This document shows positions 30,617 to 39,055 of a stretch of 64,000 bases of DNA, piece by piece. A program made the position numbers and the translations under genes. The stretch is from Nocardioides sp. (GTDB lineage: Bacteria > Actinomycetota > Actinomycetes > Propionibacteriales > Nocardioidaceae). The DNA is taken from the NCBI RefSeq assembly GCF_025965415.1, contig NZ_JAOPWY010000142.1:1-64000 (forward strand), read 5' to 3'. Position 1 is the stretch's first letter; each line of letters begins with the position of its first letter. The notes beneath the pieces were generated by a model. It was not told the origin of the DNA and did no database searches. It saw nothing but the letters and a program-made list of their open reading frames with translations.

Positions 30617-31605
30617 TCATCGACATCCACGGTCATTTCACGACCGCGCCGAAGGCGCTCGACGAGTTCCGTGCCGCGCAGCTGCGCGGTGAGAGGTCTG
30701 GGCTCGCGCCGATCTCGGACGACGAGTTGCGGGAGAGCGTCGCGAACAATCAGTTGCGGGTGATGCAGGAGCGCGGCGGGGACGTCATGCTGTTGTCGCC
30801 CAAGGCGTCCGGGATGGAGCACCACGTCCCCGACCCGGAGATCGCCAACGCCTGGGCGGCCGTGTCCAACTCTCTCGTGCACAGAGTGAGTGAGCTGTAC
30901 CCGAAGAACTTCGCTCCCGTCGCTCAGCTTCCGCAGACCCCAGCGGGAAATGTCGCCGGCGTCCTGGCCGAGATCCGCCGCACCGTCGAGGACCTGGGGT
31001 TCGTCGGCGTCAACCTCAATCCCGACCCGTCGGGCACCTGGGCGGGTCAGCCACTCACCGACCCGGCCTGGTTCGACATCTACGAGCTCCTCGAGGAGCT
31101 CGACGTCCCCGCCATGGTGCATGTCTCCACCGCGTGCAACCCCAACTTCCACACCCTCGGCGCCCACTACCTGAACGCGGACACCAGCGTCTTCATGCAG
31201 CTCCTCCAGTCCGACCTGTTCGAGCGCTTCCCCCGGCTGCGCTTCGTCATCCCCCACGGCGGCGGAGCGGTGCCCTACCACTGGGGCCGCTACCGCGGAC
31301 TGGCGATGCGCTACGGCTGGCCCGATCCCTCGGACCTGCTCTCCCACGTCTACTTCGACACCTGCGTGTACCACCAGGCCGGCATCGACCTGTTGCTCGA
31401 CGTCGTGCCCTCGACGAACATCCTCTTCGCGTCGGAGATGTTGGGTGCCGTTCGCGGCGCCGATCCCGACACCGGAGTGGAGTGGGACGACACGTTGGCC
31501 TATCTACGAGGCGCGTGGCTTCCCGCCCGTGACCGGGAGGCCGTCTTGTGCGAGAACGCGCTCCGGGTCTACCCGCGGCTCGCTGACCGTTTCCCCCGCC
31601 CGTAG
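30613..31605 (+). CDS. 4-oxalomesaconate hydratase-like amidohydrolase (LigJ type)
   Basis: This is a 330-residue TIM-barrel metalloenzyme of the amidohydrolase-2 family. The opening MIIDIHGHFTTAPKAL supplies the H-x-H metal ligands. LYPKNFAPVAQLPQTP, NLNPDPSG, VIPHGGGAVPYHWGR and YFDTCVYH follow the LigJ pattern. LigJ hydrates 4-oxalomesaconate to 4-carboxy-4-hydroxy-2-oxoadipate. The start is TTG at 30613 overlapping the RraA stop; no nearer ATG gives the H-x-H motif. Decarboxylases of the same family (gamma-resorcylate type) are an alternative, but the aldolase neighbour supports LigJ. Confidence 0.82.
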   Translation: MIIDIHGHFTTAPKALDEFRAAQLRGERSGLAPISDDELRESVANNQLRVMQERGGDVMLLSPKASGMEHHVPDPEIANAWAAVSNSLVHRVSELYPKNFAPVAQLPQTPAGNVAGVLAEIRRTVEDLGFVGVNLNPDPSGTWAGQPLTDPAWFDIYELLEELDVPAMVHVSTACNPNFHTLGAHYLNADTSVFMQLLQSDLFERFPRLRFVIPHGGGAVPYHWGRYRGLAMRYGWPDPSDLLSHVYFDTCVYHQAGIDLLLDVVPSTNILFASEMLGAVRGADPDTGVEWDDTLAYLRGAWLPARDREAVLCENALRVYPRLADRFPRP

Positions 31606-31993
31606 GCGCGCGTCAGCGTGCGACGGCATCGACGTACATCCGCTCGCGGGCGGGATCACCCGGGAAGATCTCGATTGAATAACGACTCGAAGAATGGTTT
31701 GACCTTTATACCGATAATGTGAGCCGATAGGCCTGCGGCGTGACGGGCGTCACGGACGATCGTGACTCGTCCGGCCTGGCGCCCGGTCTCCGCGAACGCC
31801 GAACGAATGGGAGTGGCTCTGGTGCTCGAGGCATTCAACAGCAGTCTCACATCCATGCCCCGCCCGCCTCGTCCGCCCGGCTGATACCCGCGATGTCCGG
31901 GCGGCCCGAAGGGGACCGACGTCGATCGCCGTGCCGCTCCGGCCCTACCCACACGAACCTGTCCCAGCGCCCACCAGGAGTTGATCCGCAGTC
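31606..31993. other. 388-bp intergenic region before the norQ-like gene
   Basis: No gene is seen. It holds GntR operator 8 at 31693-31708 and an unusually AT-rich patch for this genome (about 31672-31725), which looks like a promoter region for the norQ/norD/M29 operon. A ribosome binding site AGGAG lies at 31976-31980. Confidence 0.5.
31693..31708 (+). promoter_or_regulatory. GntR operator 8 (AATGGTTTGACCTTTA)
   Basis: This keeps AATGGT and the ACC of the second half (AATGGTNNNACCATTA consensus; CATTA is CTTTA here). It lies about 290 bases upstream of the norQ-like start, inside an AT-rich patch, and links this operon to the oxygenase regulon. Confidence 0.55.
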
Positions 31994-32839
31994 ATGACAA
32001 CCGTGACGGACGGTGTAGTGACCACCGCGTCCGCCGTCCCCTTCTACGTCGCCCAGGCCGACGAGGTGGCCGTCTTCGAAGCTGCCTTCCACAGACGCCT
32101 CCCGATCCTCCTCAAGGGCCCGACCGGATGCGGCAAGACGCGCTTCTTGGAGCACATGGCCGCGCGACTGGTCGGCGTGGACGGCAGCACCGGCCTGAGT
32201 CTGACCACCGTCGCATGCCACGAAGACCTCACGGTGAGCGACCTGGTCGGCCGGCACCTGCTCAACGCCGACGAGACGGTGTGGGTGGATGGACCGCTCA
32301 CCCACGCAGTCCGCTCCGGTGGGCTGTGCTACCTCGACGAGATCGTCGAGGCCCGCAAGGACACCACGGTGGTGATCCACCCCCTGACCGACCACCGTCG
32401 CACCCTGCCTATCGACAAGCTCGCAACCGAGGTGAGAGCGCACGACGACTTCCTGCTCGTCCTGTCCTACAACCCCGGATACCAGTCCTCCCTCAAGGAG
32501 CTCAAGCCGAGCACGCTTCAGCGCTTCGTCGCGATCGAGTTCGGCTACCCGCATGCAGACGTGGAGGTGGAGATCGTACGTGGAGAGACCGAGGCGGACG
32601 CGCACACCGCACGACAGCTGGTCACCCTCGCCAACAACATCCGGAACCTGCAGGACTCCACCGCCATCGAGGGCCCGGGCACTCGACTGCTGGTGCATGC
32701 CGCTGAGCTCATCCTTGCGGGCCTGCCGCCAGCCCGAGCATGCGATGTGGCCATCACCAGCGTCCTGACCAACGACCCGGACACGGTAACCACGCTCACC
32801 GAACTGGTAGAGGCCCAGTTCCGAGCGGCAGAGCGGTGA
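31994..32839 (+). CDS. MoxR-class AAA+ ATPase, CbbQ/NorQ type
   Basis: This 281-residue protein has Walker A GPTGCGKTRFLEHMA near residue 42 and Walker B CYLDEIVEARKDT near 112, followed by VVIHPLTDHRRTLPIDKLAT, LVLSYNPGYQSSLKELKPST and QRFVAIEFGYP. These are the diagnostic segments of CbbQ and NorQ. Together with a VWA partner such ATPases remodel metalloenzymes: they activate Rubisco (CbbQO) or help fit the iron centre of nitric oxide reductase (NorQD). Neither Rubisco nor NO reductase genes are in the window. The stop overlaps the VWA gene start (GTGA). Confidence 0.93.
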   Translation: MTTVTDGVVTTASAVPFYVAQADEVAVFEAAFHRRLPILLKGPTGCGKTRFLEHMAARLVGVDGSTGLSLTTVACHEDLTVSDLVGRHLLNADETVWVDGPLTHAVRSGGLCYLDEIVEARKDTTVVIHPLTDHRRTLPIDKLATEVRAHDDFLLVLSYNPGYQSSLKELKPSTLQRFVAIEFGYPHADVEVEIVRGETEADAHTARQLVTLANNIRNLQDSTAIEGPGTRLLVHAAELILAGLPPARACDVAITSVLTNDPDTVTTLTELVEAQFRAAER

Positions 32840-34941
32840 TCACGAGGACCCGTAGGGATCTCCCCGAAGGCCCGGTCGATTTCGAGCGGCAGTCGCGGGT
32901 CGCCTCACTGTTCTACGAAGCCATCGCGGGTAGGACGGTTGGCTTCCACCTCCTGGACGACGTGTCCGGCGAAACGCCGATCCCGCCGGACACCGACGAC
33001 ACGGTGAGGCTGCCCGGTGTCGTCGACTTCTTCGACAACGGACACGACAACTGGGGCTGGTACCTGGTGGCTCTGGCACACCGGGCATTCACCTACGCCC
33101 CCGGCATCGGCACACTGGGCGAGGTCGGCAACGGCCTGAGCGGGAAGGATCTCGTCAACGACTTCGTATCCCGTTGCCTCCACCCCGCCACAGGCGAGGC
33201 TGCCCTGGGCGTCCTCGAAGGCACCCGGTTAGATGGCGTGCTGCGGCGCCGGCATCCCGGCCTTCGCGAGCACCACGCCCGAGCTCAGCGTCATGCCCTC
33301 GACCGGCTGGGGATCGAGCGCGTGTCCGACCGCGGGCCGCGCAACCAGTTGCTCACGATCCTGGCCGCCAAGTCGCTGGCACATGAGCCGGTCGACGTGC
33401 TCCTCGCCCCCAGCGTGGCGCAGGCACTTCCGCGCTGCGAGGACCTCGTCGACTGGATGACCTCGGAGGTCACCGTTGCCGAGAGCGTGCTGGCTGCGGT
33501 GTGCCTCTACCGCTGGCTCAGCGACACCCCGCCGATGACCACCCAGGATCCTGTGGCCTTCACTCTGCACCCCGCGCAACCAGCCCCGCGGCCCGCCGCG
33601 GCTGCCGACGCGGAAGCGATGCTCGCCGGTCTCGGCGGCGCTCAGCGCAGCAAGCTCGAAGAGGAGGACAGGTACGCACTGGACGTGCCGCTCGTGCTCT
33701 ACCGAGGCGTCCTGGGCAGCCGTTACCTGGGACACCGCGACACGGGCCGCCTCGAGAATCCGGCGATGTTCGCATGGCGCGAGGGGCTTGAGGGCCACGC
33801 GCACCACGACCACGACCACGGGCACGGGCACGGGCACGACGATGGGGACCACGAGGAACGAGGCGGTCCGCCCGAACCGATCCCGCACGAGCACGGTGCC
33901 GTACATCGTTGGGACGTGCCGTGGCTGGCACCCGTGTCCATCGGCAGCTCCAACGTGTTCTTCTATCCGGAGTGGGACTCGGTCCGCTCCACCTACCGAC
34001 CCTCGTGGTGCCGCGTCGTCGAGGAGCCGCTCGCTGCCGCAGGCGGCCCGTCCCCCTACGGGCGCGCAGTCCTGGCTGCTCACCGCAGCACTGTGACGGC
34101 GCTGCAACGCGAATGGAGCCGGCTCCCGACGGAAGGCATGTCGCTTCAGCGCGCACTGGCCGACGGAGACGAGATCGACCTGTCCGCAGCAGTGGACACC
34201 TTGGTCGGACTGCGCGCCGGAAGCGGCTTCAACGGCAACGTCTACACACGCAAGACACCGCTCGGACGAGACGTGGTCTGTGGGGTTCTGATCGATGTGA
34301 GCATGTCGACGGCCGACCACGTCGACACCCGGTCCGAGGGCGGATTCACGATCGACGAGACCGCCCAGCACCTGTATGGAACCCCCTATCGCACCGTCCT
34401 CGACCATGAGCGCGAGACAGCCATGGTGTTGGCCGAGATCATGGAACGCGTCTCGGACCAGTCCATGGTCTATGCCTTCTCCTCCAGTGGGAGGCACTCC
34501 GTGCGGATGCAGCGGGTCAAGTCGGTCCACGAGGGCGTCGGCACGGCCGTGTCGCGCCGGATCGAGTCGCTGCGTCCTCTCGACGCCACGCGCATGGGAG
34601 CCGCCGTACGCCACATGACGGCCCAGCTGCGGCGCACGGAGGCGCGCTCGAAGATGCTCATGGTCATCAGTGACGGACTGCCGTACGACGAGGACTACGG
34701 CGACGACTACGGCGACGGCAAGGACCTGTACGCGCTGCAGGACACCGTCCGAGCCTTCGACGAGGCCGAATCGATGGGCGTTCGCTCGGTGCTGTTCCTC
34801 ACCGGAGACCTCGATCTCGGACGCCTCGACGTCCTGGGTGACCGCGCCGTGTCGGTCCCACATCCGGGAGACCTCGTCCCGGCGGTCATGAACCGCTACC
34901 TACGCACACGCAGCTCCGCGCTCAACCTCGCACGGATCTGA
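32836..34941 (+). CDS. VWA-domain protein, NorD/CbbO-like, with His-rich loop
   Basis: This is a 701-residue partner of the AAA+ ATPase. The C-terminal VWA domain has an intact MIDAS: DVSMS near residue 487, Thr in LDATRMGAA, and Asp in VISDGLPYDEDY. The N-terminal 300 residues are the helical adaptor part. In between lies a striking metal-binding stretch, residues about 321-341 (HAHHDHDHGHGHGH followed by an acidic run). The GTG start at 32836 overlaps the norQ-like stop. By analogy the complex would bind and remodel a target enzyme, most likely a neighbour; the His-rich loop hints at metal handling. Target identity is inference. Confidence 0.85.
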   Translation: MITRTRRDLPEGPVDFERQSRVASLFYEAIAGRTVGFHLLDDVSGETPIPPDTDDTVRLPGVVDFFDNGHDNWGWYLVALAHRAFTYAPGIGTLGEVGNGLSGKDLVNDFVSRCLHPATGEAALGVLEGTRLDGVLRRRHPGLREHHARAQRHALDRLGIERVSDRGPRNQLLTILAAKSLAHEPVDVLLAPSVAQALPRCEDLVDWMTSEVTVAESVLAAVCLYRWLSDTPPMTTQDPVAFTLHPAQPAPRPAAAADAEAMLAGLGGAQRSKLEEEDRYALDVPLVLYRGVLGSRYLGHRDTGRLENPAMFAWREGLEGHAHHDHDHGHGHGHDDGDHEERGGPPEPIPHEHGAVHRWDVPWLAPVSIGSSNVFFYPEWDSVRSTYRPSWCRVVEEPLAAAGGPSPYGRAVLAAHRSTVTALQREWSRLPTEGMSLQRALADGDEIDLSAAVDTLVGLRAGSGFNGNVYTRKTPLGRDVVCGVLIDVSMSTADHVDTRSEGGFTIDETAQHLYGTPYRTVLDHERETAMVLAEIMERVSDQSMVYAFSSSGRHSVRMQRVKSVHEGVGTAVSRRIESLRPLDATRMGAAVRHMTAQLRRTEARSKMLMVISDGLPYDEDYGDDYGDGKDLYALQDTVRAFDEAESMGVRSVLFLTGDLDLGRLDVLGDRAVSVPHPGDLVPAVMNRYLRTRSSALNLARI
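33787..33860 (+). other. sequence encoding His-rich metal-binding loop in the NorD-like protein
   Basis: A run of alternating CAC with GAC or GGC codons encodes about nine histidines within 16 residues, followed by Asp/Glu. Such H-x-H strings are typical of nickel, zinc or cobalt chaperones. I do not recall this as a standard feature of NorD or CbbO. Confidence 0.6.
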
Positions 34942-34968
34942 CGTCTCACCCATCCCGAAAGGAAATCC

Positions 34969-36396
34969 ATGCCCGAGTTCGGCGACTTCGATTATCCGGC
35001 GCCCCGCTACCCGGACTACCTCAACCAGCCTCGCGTGACCGACATCGACGAGCTCATGCCGATCGCGCGTCACCATGTCGGACGACGCTACGGACGTTCG
35101 GCGCTGGGTGGGATCGAGAAGAACGACTCGATCCTGATCATGACCCACTCCGACCAGGACCCGTACGTGTTCGAGGCCGTCAAGCGAGCCATGCTCGAGG
35201 CCGGCGCCAAGTCCGTCGACCACGTGACGCGCCGAGACCTCGGCATGAGCACCGAGTACTACAGCGCAGCCGACGGTTGGCGCGAGGCCGTCGACCGGCA
35301 CCGTGAGATGACCGAGACAGGTGTGGAGTACTCCGTCGAGGCTGCCGCGCTGAAGCGCTACCTCAAGGACCGCCCCGCATACAGCCGCATCCATGCCGGT
35401 GATTCTGGTCGCCCGCACTGGGCCCGCGCGACGGGCGGAAACATCAAGGGCAACTGGCTCTTCAACGACTACGAGACCTTCATCTCCAAGTGCACCGCCT
35501 ATCCCGACGAGCTCTTCCGGTTGCTCGACCTGAAGGTCCTCGAGCAGTTCTCCACTGCCGAGGAGGTGCGGATCACCGACCCGCAGGGCACGGACATCAG
35601 CTGGAAGGTCACCGAGGAGCAGGCGCGGTTGTGGCCCAAGGGCGCCTACCTGAGCGGTCACATCCTCGGCTCGACCATCCAGGCGGTCAGGTTCGGCTAC
35701 GACGTCAAGGAGTTCCTCGAGCAGGCCCGGATCTTCTTCCCCACCGTCAACGGCGTGATTGCCGGCACGAGCAATCACACCGGCTTCTTCCCTCACATCG
35801 AGGTGGAGGTCGAGGGAGGCATGATCAAGGAGATCCGCGGCGGAGGTCGCTATGGAGAGGTGTGGCGCGAGATCGTCGACCGCTACAAGGACGTCGAGTA
35901 CCCGGGCTTCCCCTACAAGGGCTGGGCCTACTTCAACGACTGCTCCATCGGCACGGTGCCCAAGGGACACCGAGGCATCGAGAAGATGTGGCGGAGCACC
36001 GACCCCACCACCAACCTCCCCGAGCGGATGCGCGCCGGCGTCATCCACTTCGGCTTCGGCGCCGAGCACTGGGATGAGACCTTCCTGGCCTACGCCCGGG
36101 AGAACAACCTGCCCACGATGCACTTCCCGCACGTGCACTGCATCTTCCCGACGTTCTCGATCAAGCAGCGTGGCACCGGCGAGTGGATCAACCTCATCGA
36201 CAAGGGCTTCATGCCGATCACGAAGGACCCGGACGTGGTGCGTCTCGCGGAGACGATCGGCGCCACCGATCTTCTCGAGTACGACTGGATCCCTGCCGTC
36301 CCTGGCATCAACTACAAGGGCGACTACTGGAAGGACTATGCCGAGGACTCGGTGGACTGGATCCGTCGTGACCTGGCGGGCGAGTTCGTCCGGTGA
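34969..36396 (+). CDS. M29 aminopeptidase-fold metalloenzyme (AmpS/NicX-like)
   Basis: This is a 475-residue protein, longer than M29 peptidases (about 400) and than NicX (about 350). The N-terminal part (SILIMTHSDQDPYVFEAVKR) has the substrate-binding domain pattern. The C-terminal part shows ERMRAGVIHFGFGAEHWDE and then MHFPHVHCIFP, in the region where M29 proteins place their metal ligands (several His and Glu). NicX, an iron-dependent 2,5-dihydroxypyridine ring-cleaving dioxygenase, belongs to this fold, so a ring-opening role is possible in this aromatic-degradation setting. A peptidase role would have no evident purpose here. It directly follows the NorQ/NorD-like pair in one operon. 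Confidence 0.65.
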   Translation: MPEFGDFDYPAPRYPDYLNQPRVTDIDELMPIARHHVGRRYGRSALGGIEKNDSILIMTHSDQDPYVFEAVKRAMLEAGAKSVDHVTRRDLGMSTEYYSAADGWREAVDRHREMTETGVEYSVEAAALKRYLKDRPAYSRIHAGDSGRPHWARATGGNIKGNWLFNDYETFISKCTAYPDELFRLLDLKVLEQFSTAEEVRITDPQGTDISWKVTEEQARLWPKGAYLSGHILGSTIQAVRFGYDVKEFLEQARIFFPTVNGVIAGTSNHTGFFPHIEVEVEGGMIKEIRGGGRYGEVWREIVDRYKDVEYPGFPYKGWAYFNDCSIGTVPKGHRGIEKMWRSTDPTTNLPERMRAGVIHFGFGAEHWDETFLAYARENNLPTMHFPHVHCIFPTFSIKQRGTGEWINLIDKGFMPITKDPDVVRLAETIGATDLLEYDWIPAVPGINYKGDYWKDYAEDSVDWIRRDLAGEFVR

Positions 36397-36474
36397 ACGG
36401 AGCCGGGACCGCGCCGCCGATCCGCCGGACCTCGGTCTCCACCTGGTCCTAGGTGTCCGGTCAGGACGTCCGTA

Positions 36475-36560
36475 GCGGCGGGCCTGGTTGAACGAGCGAG
36501 AACCTCCGGACGGGATGTGGCTTTGTCCAAGGCCCACTCCGACCCGGAGGTTCTCGTGTC
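36475..36560 (+). mobile_element. probable IS481-family left-end remnant
   Basis: The segment has a perfect 13-bp inverted repeat CGAGAACCTCCGG (36497-36509) and CCGGAGGTTCTCG (36544-36556), followed at once by GTGTCCCACG. Actinobacterial IS481 transposases commonly begin MSH behind such a stem. After the third codon the frame departs from any transposase, so only the end seems to survive. The remaining 36561-36680 holds no gene. Recalled similarity only. As a hairpin it might now also end the upstream operon. Confidence 0.35.
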
Positions 36561-36680
36561 CCACGGGCACGCCAGCGAGGGCGAAGGCGGCGGAAGCCTC
36601 CGCGAGGCAAGGATGTCACTCCCGTCCGCAGTGGTCCGCGCGGACGAGGGGTTGCCCGCCCTGTCTTCCGACGCGCCGTC

Positions 36681-37916
36681 TCAGTCGCGCAAGAAGTCCC
36701 GAAGAGCCACGGTGCCATCGCCAGCGACCTCGACGGGCACGTTCTTGCCGGCATCCAGGATCCGCCGCACGGCCATGTAGTCCAACGGGGAGTTGATGGC
36801 GTCGATGGAAACCAGGGCCTGTCCGCGGTAGTACAGGAGGGAGAACTTCTCCGCGTCAGGATCGCCTCTCAGGACCACACGGTCGTACCCCTTGTTGACG
36901 CCGGCGATCTGAAGCTTCACATCCCCCTGATCGGACCAGAACCAGGGGACCGCGGGAGGGGGAGCCTCGACACCGAGCATCGTTGCTGCCGCCACCCGCG
37001 CCTGGACGATGGCGTTGTCGACTGACTCAAGGCGGATGTGCCCGAGCGAGGGGTGCGTCGAGACGGTGCAGTCTCCAGCAGCGACGACGCTGGGGACGCT
37101 GGTGCGCGCAGCTTCGTCCACGAGTACTCCGCCCTCACAGTGCAAGCCGATGGACTCGGCCAGTCCGGTTCTGGGGAGGAGGCCGATGCCGACGATGACC
37201 ACGTCGGCGGGGAGGGTGTCTCCTGTCGAGATGCCTACCCCGGTGACCCGTCCGTCCGTGCCCGTGAACCCCACGACCGAGGTCTGCACCAGCACGGTGG
37301 TCCCCCTGCGGCGGTGGGCGTCGGCGTAGAAGTCGGAGACGATGCGGTCGACGGCTCGTGACAGGAGGCGATCAGATGCTTCGACGACGGTCACATCCTT
37401 GCCGGCCGCCCTGGCGACCGCAGCGCCCTCCAGCCCCACGAAGCCGCCACCCACGACGACGACATGTGAGGCTTCCGCGAGCTCGACTCGGAGAGCAGCG
37501 GCGTCCGCCACGTCTCGCAGATAGTGGATGCCGCGAAGGTCGTCGCCCGGCACTCGGAGGCGGCGAGGCCTCCCGCCGACGGTGAGGGCGAGGCGCCCGA
37601 AGTGCAGTGAATCGCCACCACGAGTAGTCGCCGTGCCAGCCCCGAGGCGTGGATCGCTCAGCTCCAGGTCCTCGATCCATTCACCGCACCGGAGCTCGAT
37701 CCGGTGTTGTTCGAAGAACTCGGGACCACGCAACAGCAGGCGATCCTCGGCGAGGTCTCCCTTGAGATAGGCCTTTGACAGAGGGGGGCGCTGGTAGGGG
37801 GGATGCGTCTCTCCCCCGAGCAACGTGATGCTTCCGACGTCCCCGAGTTGACGCAGGCTCGTGGCCAACTGCAGGCCCGCTTGACTGGCACCGATGATGA
37901 GCGTGTCTGTATGCAA
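36681..37916 (-). CDS. FAD-dependent ferredoxin reductase of the Rieske system
   Basis: This is a 411-residue pyridine nucleotide-disulfide family reductase of the ferredoxin-NAD(P)H type. The FAD fold is TLIIGASQAGLQLATSLR, then PPYQRPPLSKAYL; the NAD(P)H fold is VVVVGGGFVGLEGAAVAR; the second FAD motif is VVAAGDC; and the C-terminal domain has VPWFWSDQGDVKLQIAG. It most likely reduces the adrenodoxin-type ferredoxin at 23885-24208. The start is TTG at 37916, with AGGAG about 6 bases upstream and GntR operator 3 immediately before. It lies downstream of the regulator gene on the same strand. Confidence 0.9.
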   Translation of the reverse strand: MHTDTLIIGASQAGLQLATSLRQLGDVGSITLLGGETHPPYQRPPLSKAYLKGDLAEDRLLLRGPEFFEQHRIELRCGEWIEDLELSDPRLGAGTATTRGGDSLHFGRLALTVGGRPRRLRVPGDDLRGIHYLRDVADAAALRVELAEASHVVVVGGGFVGLEGAAVARAAGKDVTVVEASDRLLSRAVDRIVSDFYADAHRRRGTTVLVQTSVVGFTGTDGRVTGVGISTGDTLPADVVIVGIGLLPRTGLAESIGLHCEGGVLVDEAARTSVPSVVAAGDCTVSTHPSLGHIRLESVDNAIVQARVAAATMLGVEAPPPAVPWFWSDQGDVKLQIAGVNKGYDRVVLRGDPDAEKFSLLYYRGQALVSIDAINSPLDYMAVRRILDAGKNVPVEVAGDGTVALRDFLRD

Positions 37917-37926
37917 CCTGTCTCCT

Positions 37927-37942
37927 AATGGTTATACCATTA
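37927..37942 (+). promoter_or_regulatory. GntR operator 3 (AATGGTTATACCATTA)
   Basis: This is the best copy in the island: AATGGTNNNACCATT is fully palindromic, except that the outermost pair is A/A. It starts 11 bases upstream of the reductase start codon. Confidence 0.75.
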
Positions 37943-38028
37943 AACCATATCGGAGGTGGGGTACGGACAGAAGCCTCGCGGTCGGCGGATCCCTCGGTCC
38001 GGGGAGGCCTGCGCGTGGGGTCGGCGGA

Positions 38029-38766
38029 TCAGAGGCTGGCGACTCGCGACGCGGTCCGGCTCAGGTGCGCGTTCATGATGCGACCTGCCTCAGCCACGTC
38101 CCGCGACTGGATCGCAATGACGATTGCCCTGTGCTCCTCGTTTCCCTGCGGACCCATCAGAGGCGCGCTCACCTTCGCCTCGCGAAGGGACATGAGCATG
38201 GGGCCGTGGAAGCTGTGGATCAACGCCGTGAGCGCGGGATTGTGCGCGCACTCGGCAAGGCGCACGTGAAAGGCAGCAGACATGGCTACGTCGTACTCGC
38301 CCTTGGTGAGTGCCTTCTGGCCATCGTCGATCAGTTGTAGCAGGTCGGCGATATCGTCGTCGGTGGCGCGATCGACGATGAGGGGCAGGGCACCCGACTC
38401 CACGACCTTTCGAGCCTCCGTCACATCCGAGGCGGTGAGGTGGGACAGGCTCAGCAGATCGGCCAGACCCTCGCCGAGGCGTTCGGTGGTGGGGGTCGTC
38501 ACGAAAGCGCCGCCTCGGGCACCGACCTTGATCGACACCAGGCCGCTGGATTCGAGCACGCGCAGTGCCTCACGGATCGTCACACGGCTGACGCCGAACT
38601 GCTCGCACAGGTCGCGCTCGCTGGGAAGTCGATCGCCCGGCTGCAGAGACCCGTCTCGAAGCAGGAGCTTGACCTGGTCCACGATCACCTGGGAGACCCG
38701 GGACGTGCTGACGCGGCTGAACATGTCGCTCTTGGTCGTTGAGCGCTCGTCGCTAGAGCTGGTCAT
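38029..38766 (-). CDS. GntR-family regulator, FadR subfamily (FCD domain)
   Basis: This 245-residue regulator has an N-terminal winged helix (LPSERDLCEQFGVSRVTIRE near residues 45-65) and a C-terminal all-helical FCD ligand domain with the metal-binding His positions in AAFHVRLAECAHNP and ALIHSFHG. FadR-subfamily members recognise TGGTNNNACCA-type palindromes, the motif repeated across this island. The ligand is probably a pathway substrate or intermediate. ATG at 38766 follows a GGGGGGA run. Operators 4 and 9 lie in the divergent interval to the MFS gene, suggesting autoregulation. Confidence 0.9.
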   Translation of the reverse strand: MTSSSDERSTTKSDMFSRVSTSRVSQVIVDQVKLLLRDGSLQPGDRLPSERDLCEQFGVSRVTIREALRVLESSGLVSIKVGARGGAFVTTPTTERLGEGLADLLSLSHLTASDVTEARKVVESGALPLIVDRATDDDIADLLQLIDDGQKALTKGEYDVAMSAAFHVRLAECAHNPALTALIHSFHGPMLMSLREAKVSAPLMGPQGNEEHRAIVIAIQSRDVAEAGRIMNAHLSRTASRVASL

Positions 38767-38820
38767 ACAGTCCCCCCCGGTGGGTTGAGTGAAGCCTCTT
38801 CGCGGTCAATCTATCAGTCC

Positions 38821-38836
38821 AATGGTCTAACCTGTC
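38821..38836 (+). promoter_or_regulatory. GntR operator 4 (AATGGTCTAACCTGTC)
   Basis: One perfect half (AATGGT) plus ACC of the second half, 54 bases upstream of the regulator start. Likely autoregulatory. Confidence 0.55.
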
Positions 38837-38978
38837 GCCGTCACGGTGGACGGCGAACCCGCACACCCGATGAACGGTGGCGGCTGGATCCGGGGGCGGG
38901 TGGATAGGCGACCTGCGTGGTCCAGGGAGGTTGCCGCCCTGTCCGACGAACCGAAGAAGATTCCACACCTGAAGGACT

Positions 38979-38994
38979 ATTGGTATAACAATCA
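38979..38994 (+). promoter_or_regulatory. GntR operator 9, degenerate (ATTGGTATAACAATCA)
   Basis: ATTGGTNNNACAAT resembles the PdhR-type consensus ATTGGTNNNACCAAT. It lies about 60-77 bases upstream of the MFS start. Confidence 0.4.
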
Positions 38995-39055
38995 TGAGGC
39001 CGGCGTCGACGTGGGCCACGATGTGCGTGAGCCCGAGGGGAGGGGAGTTGCGAGC

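Noticed and set aside
31994-34941. Naming the AAA+/VWA pair norQ/norD or cbbQ/cbbO outright
   Set aside because: No nitric oxide reductase or Rubisco genes are nearby, so the family is clear but the gene identity is not.
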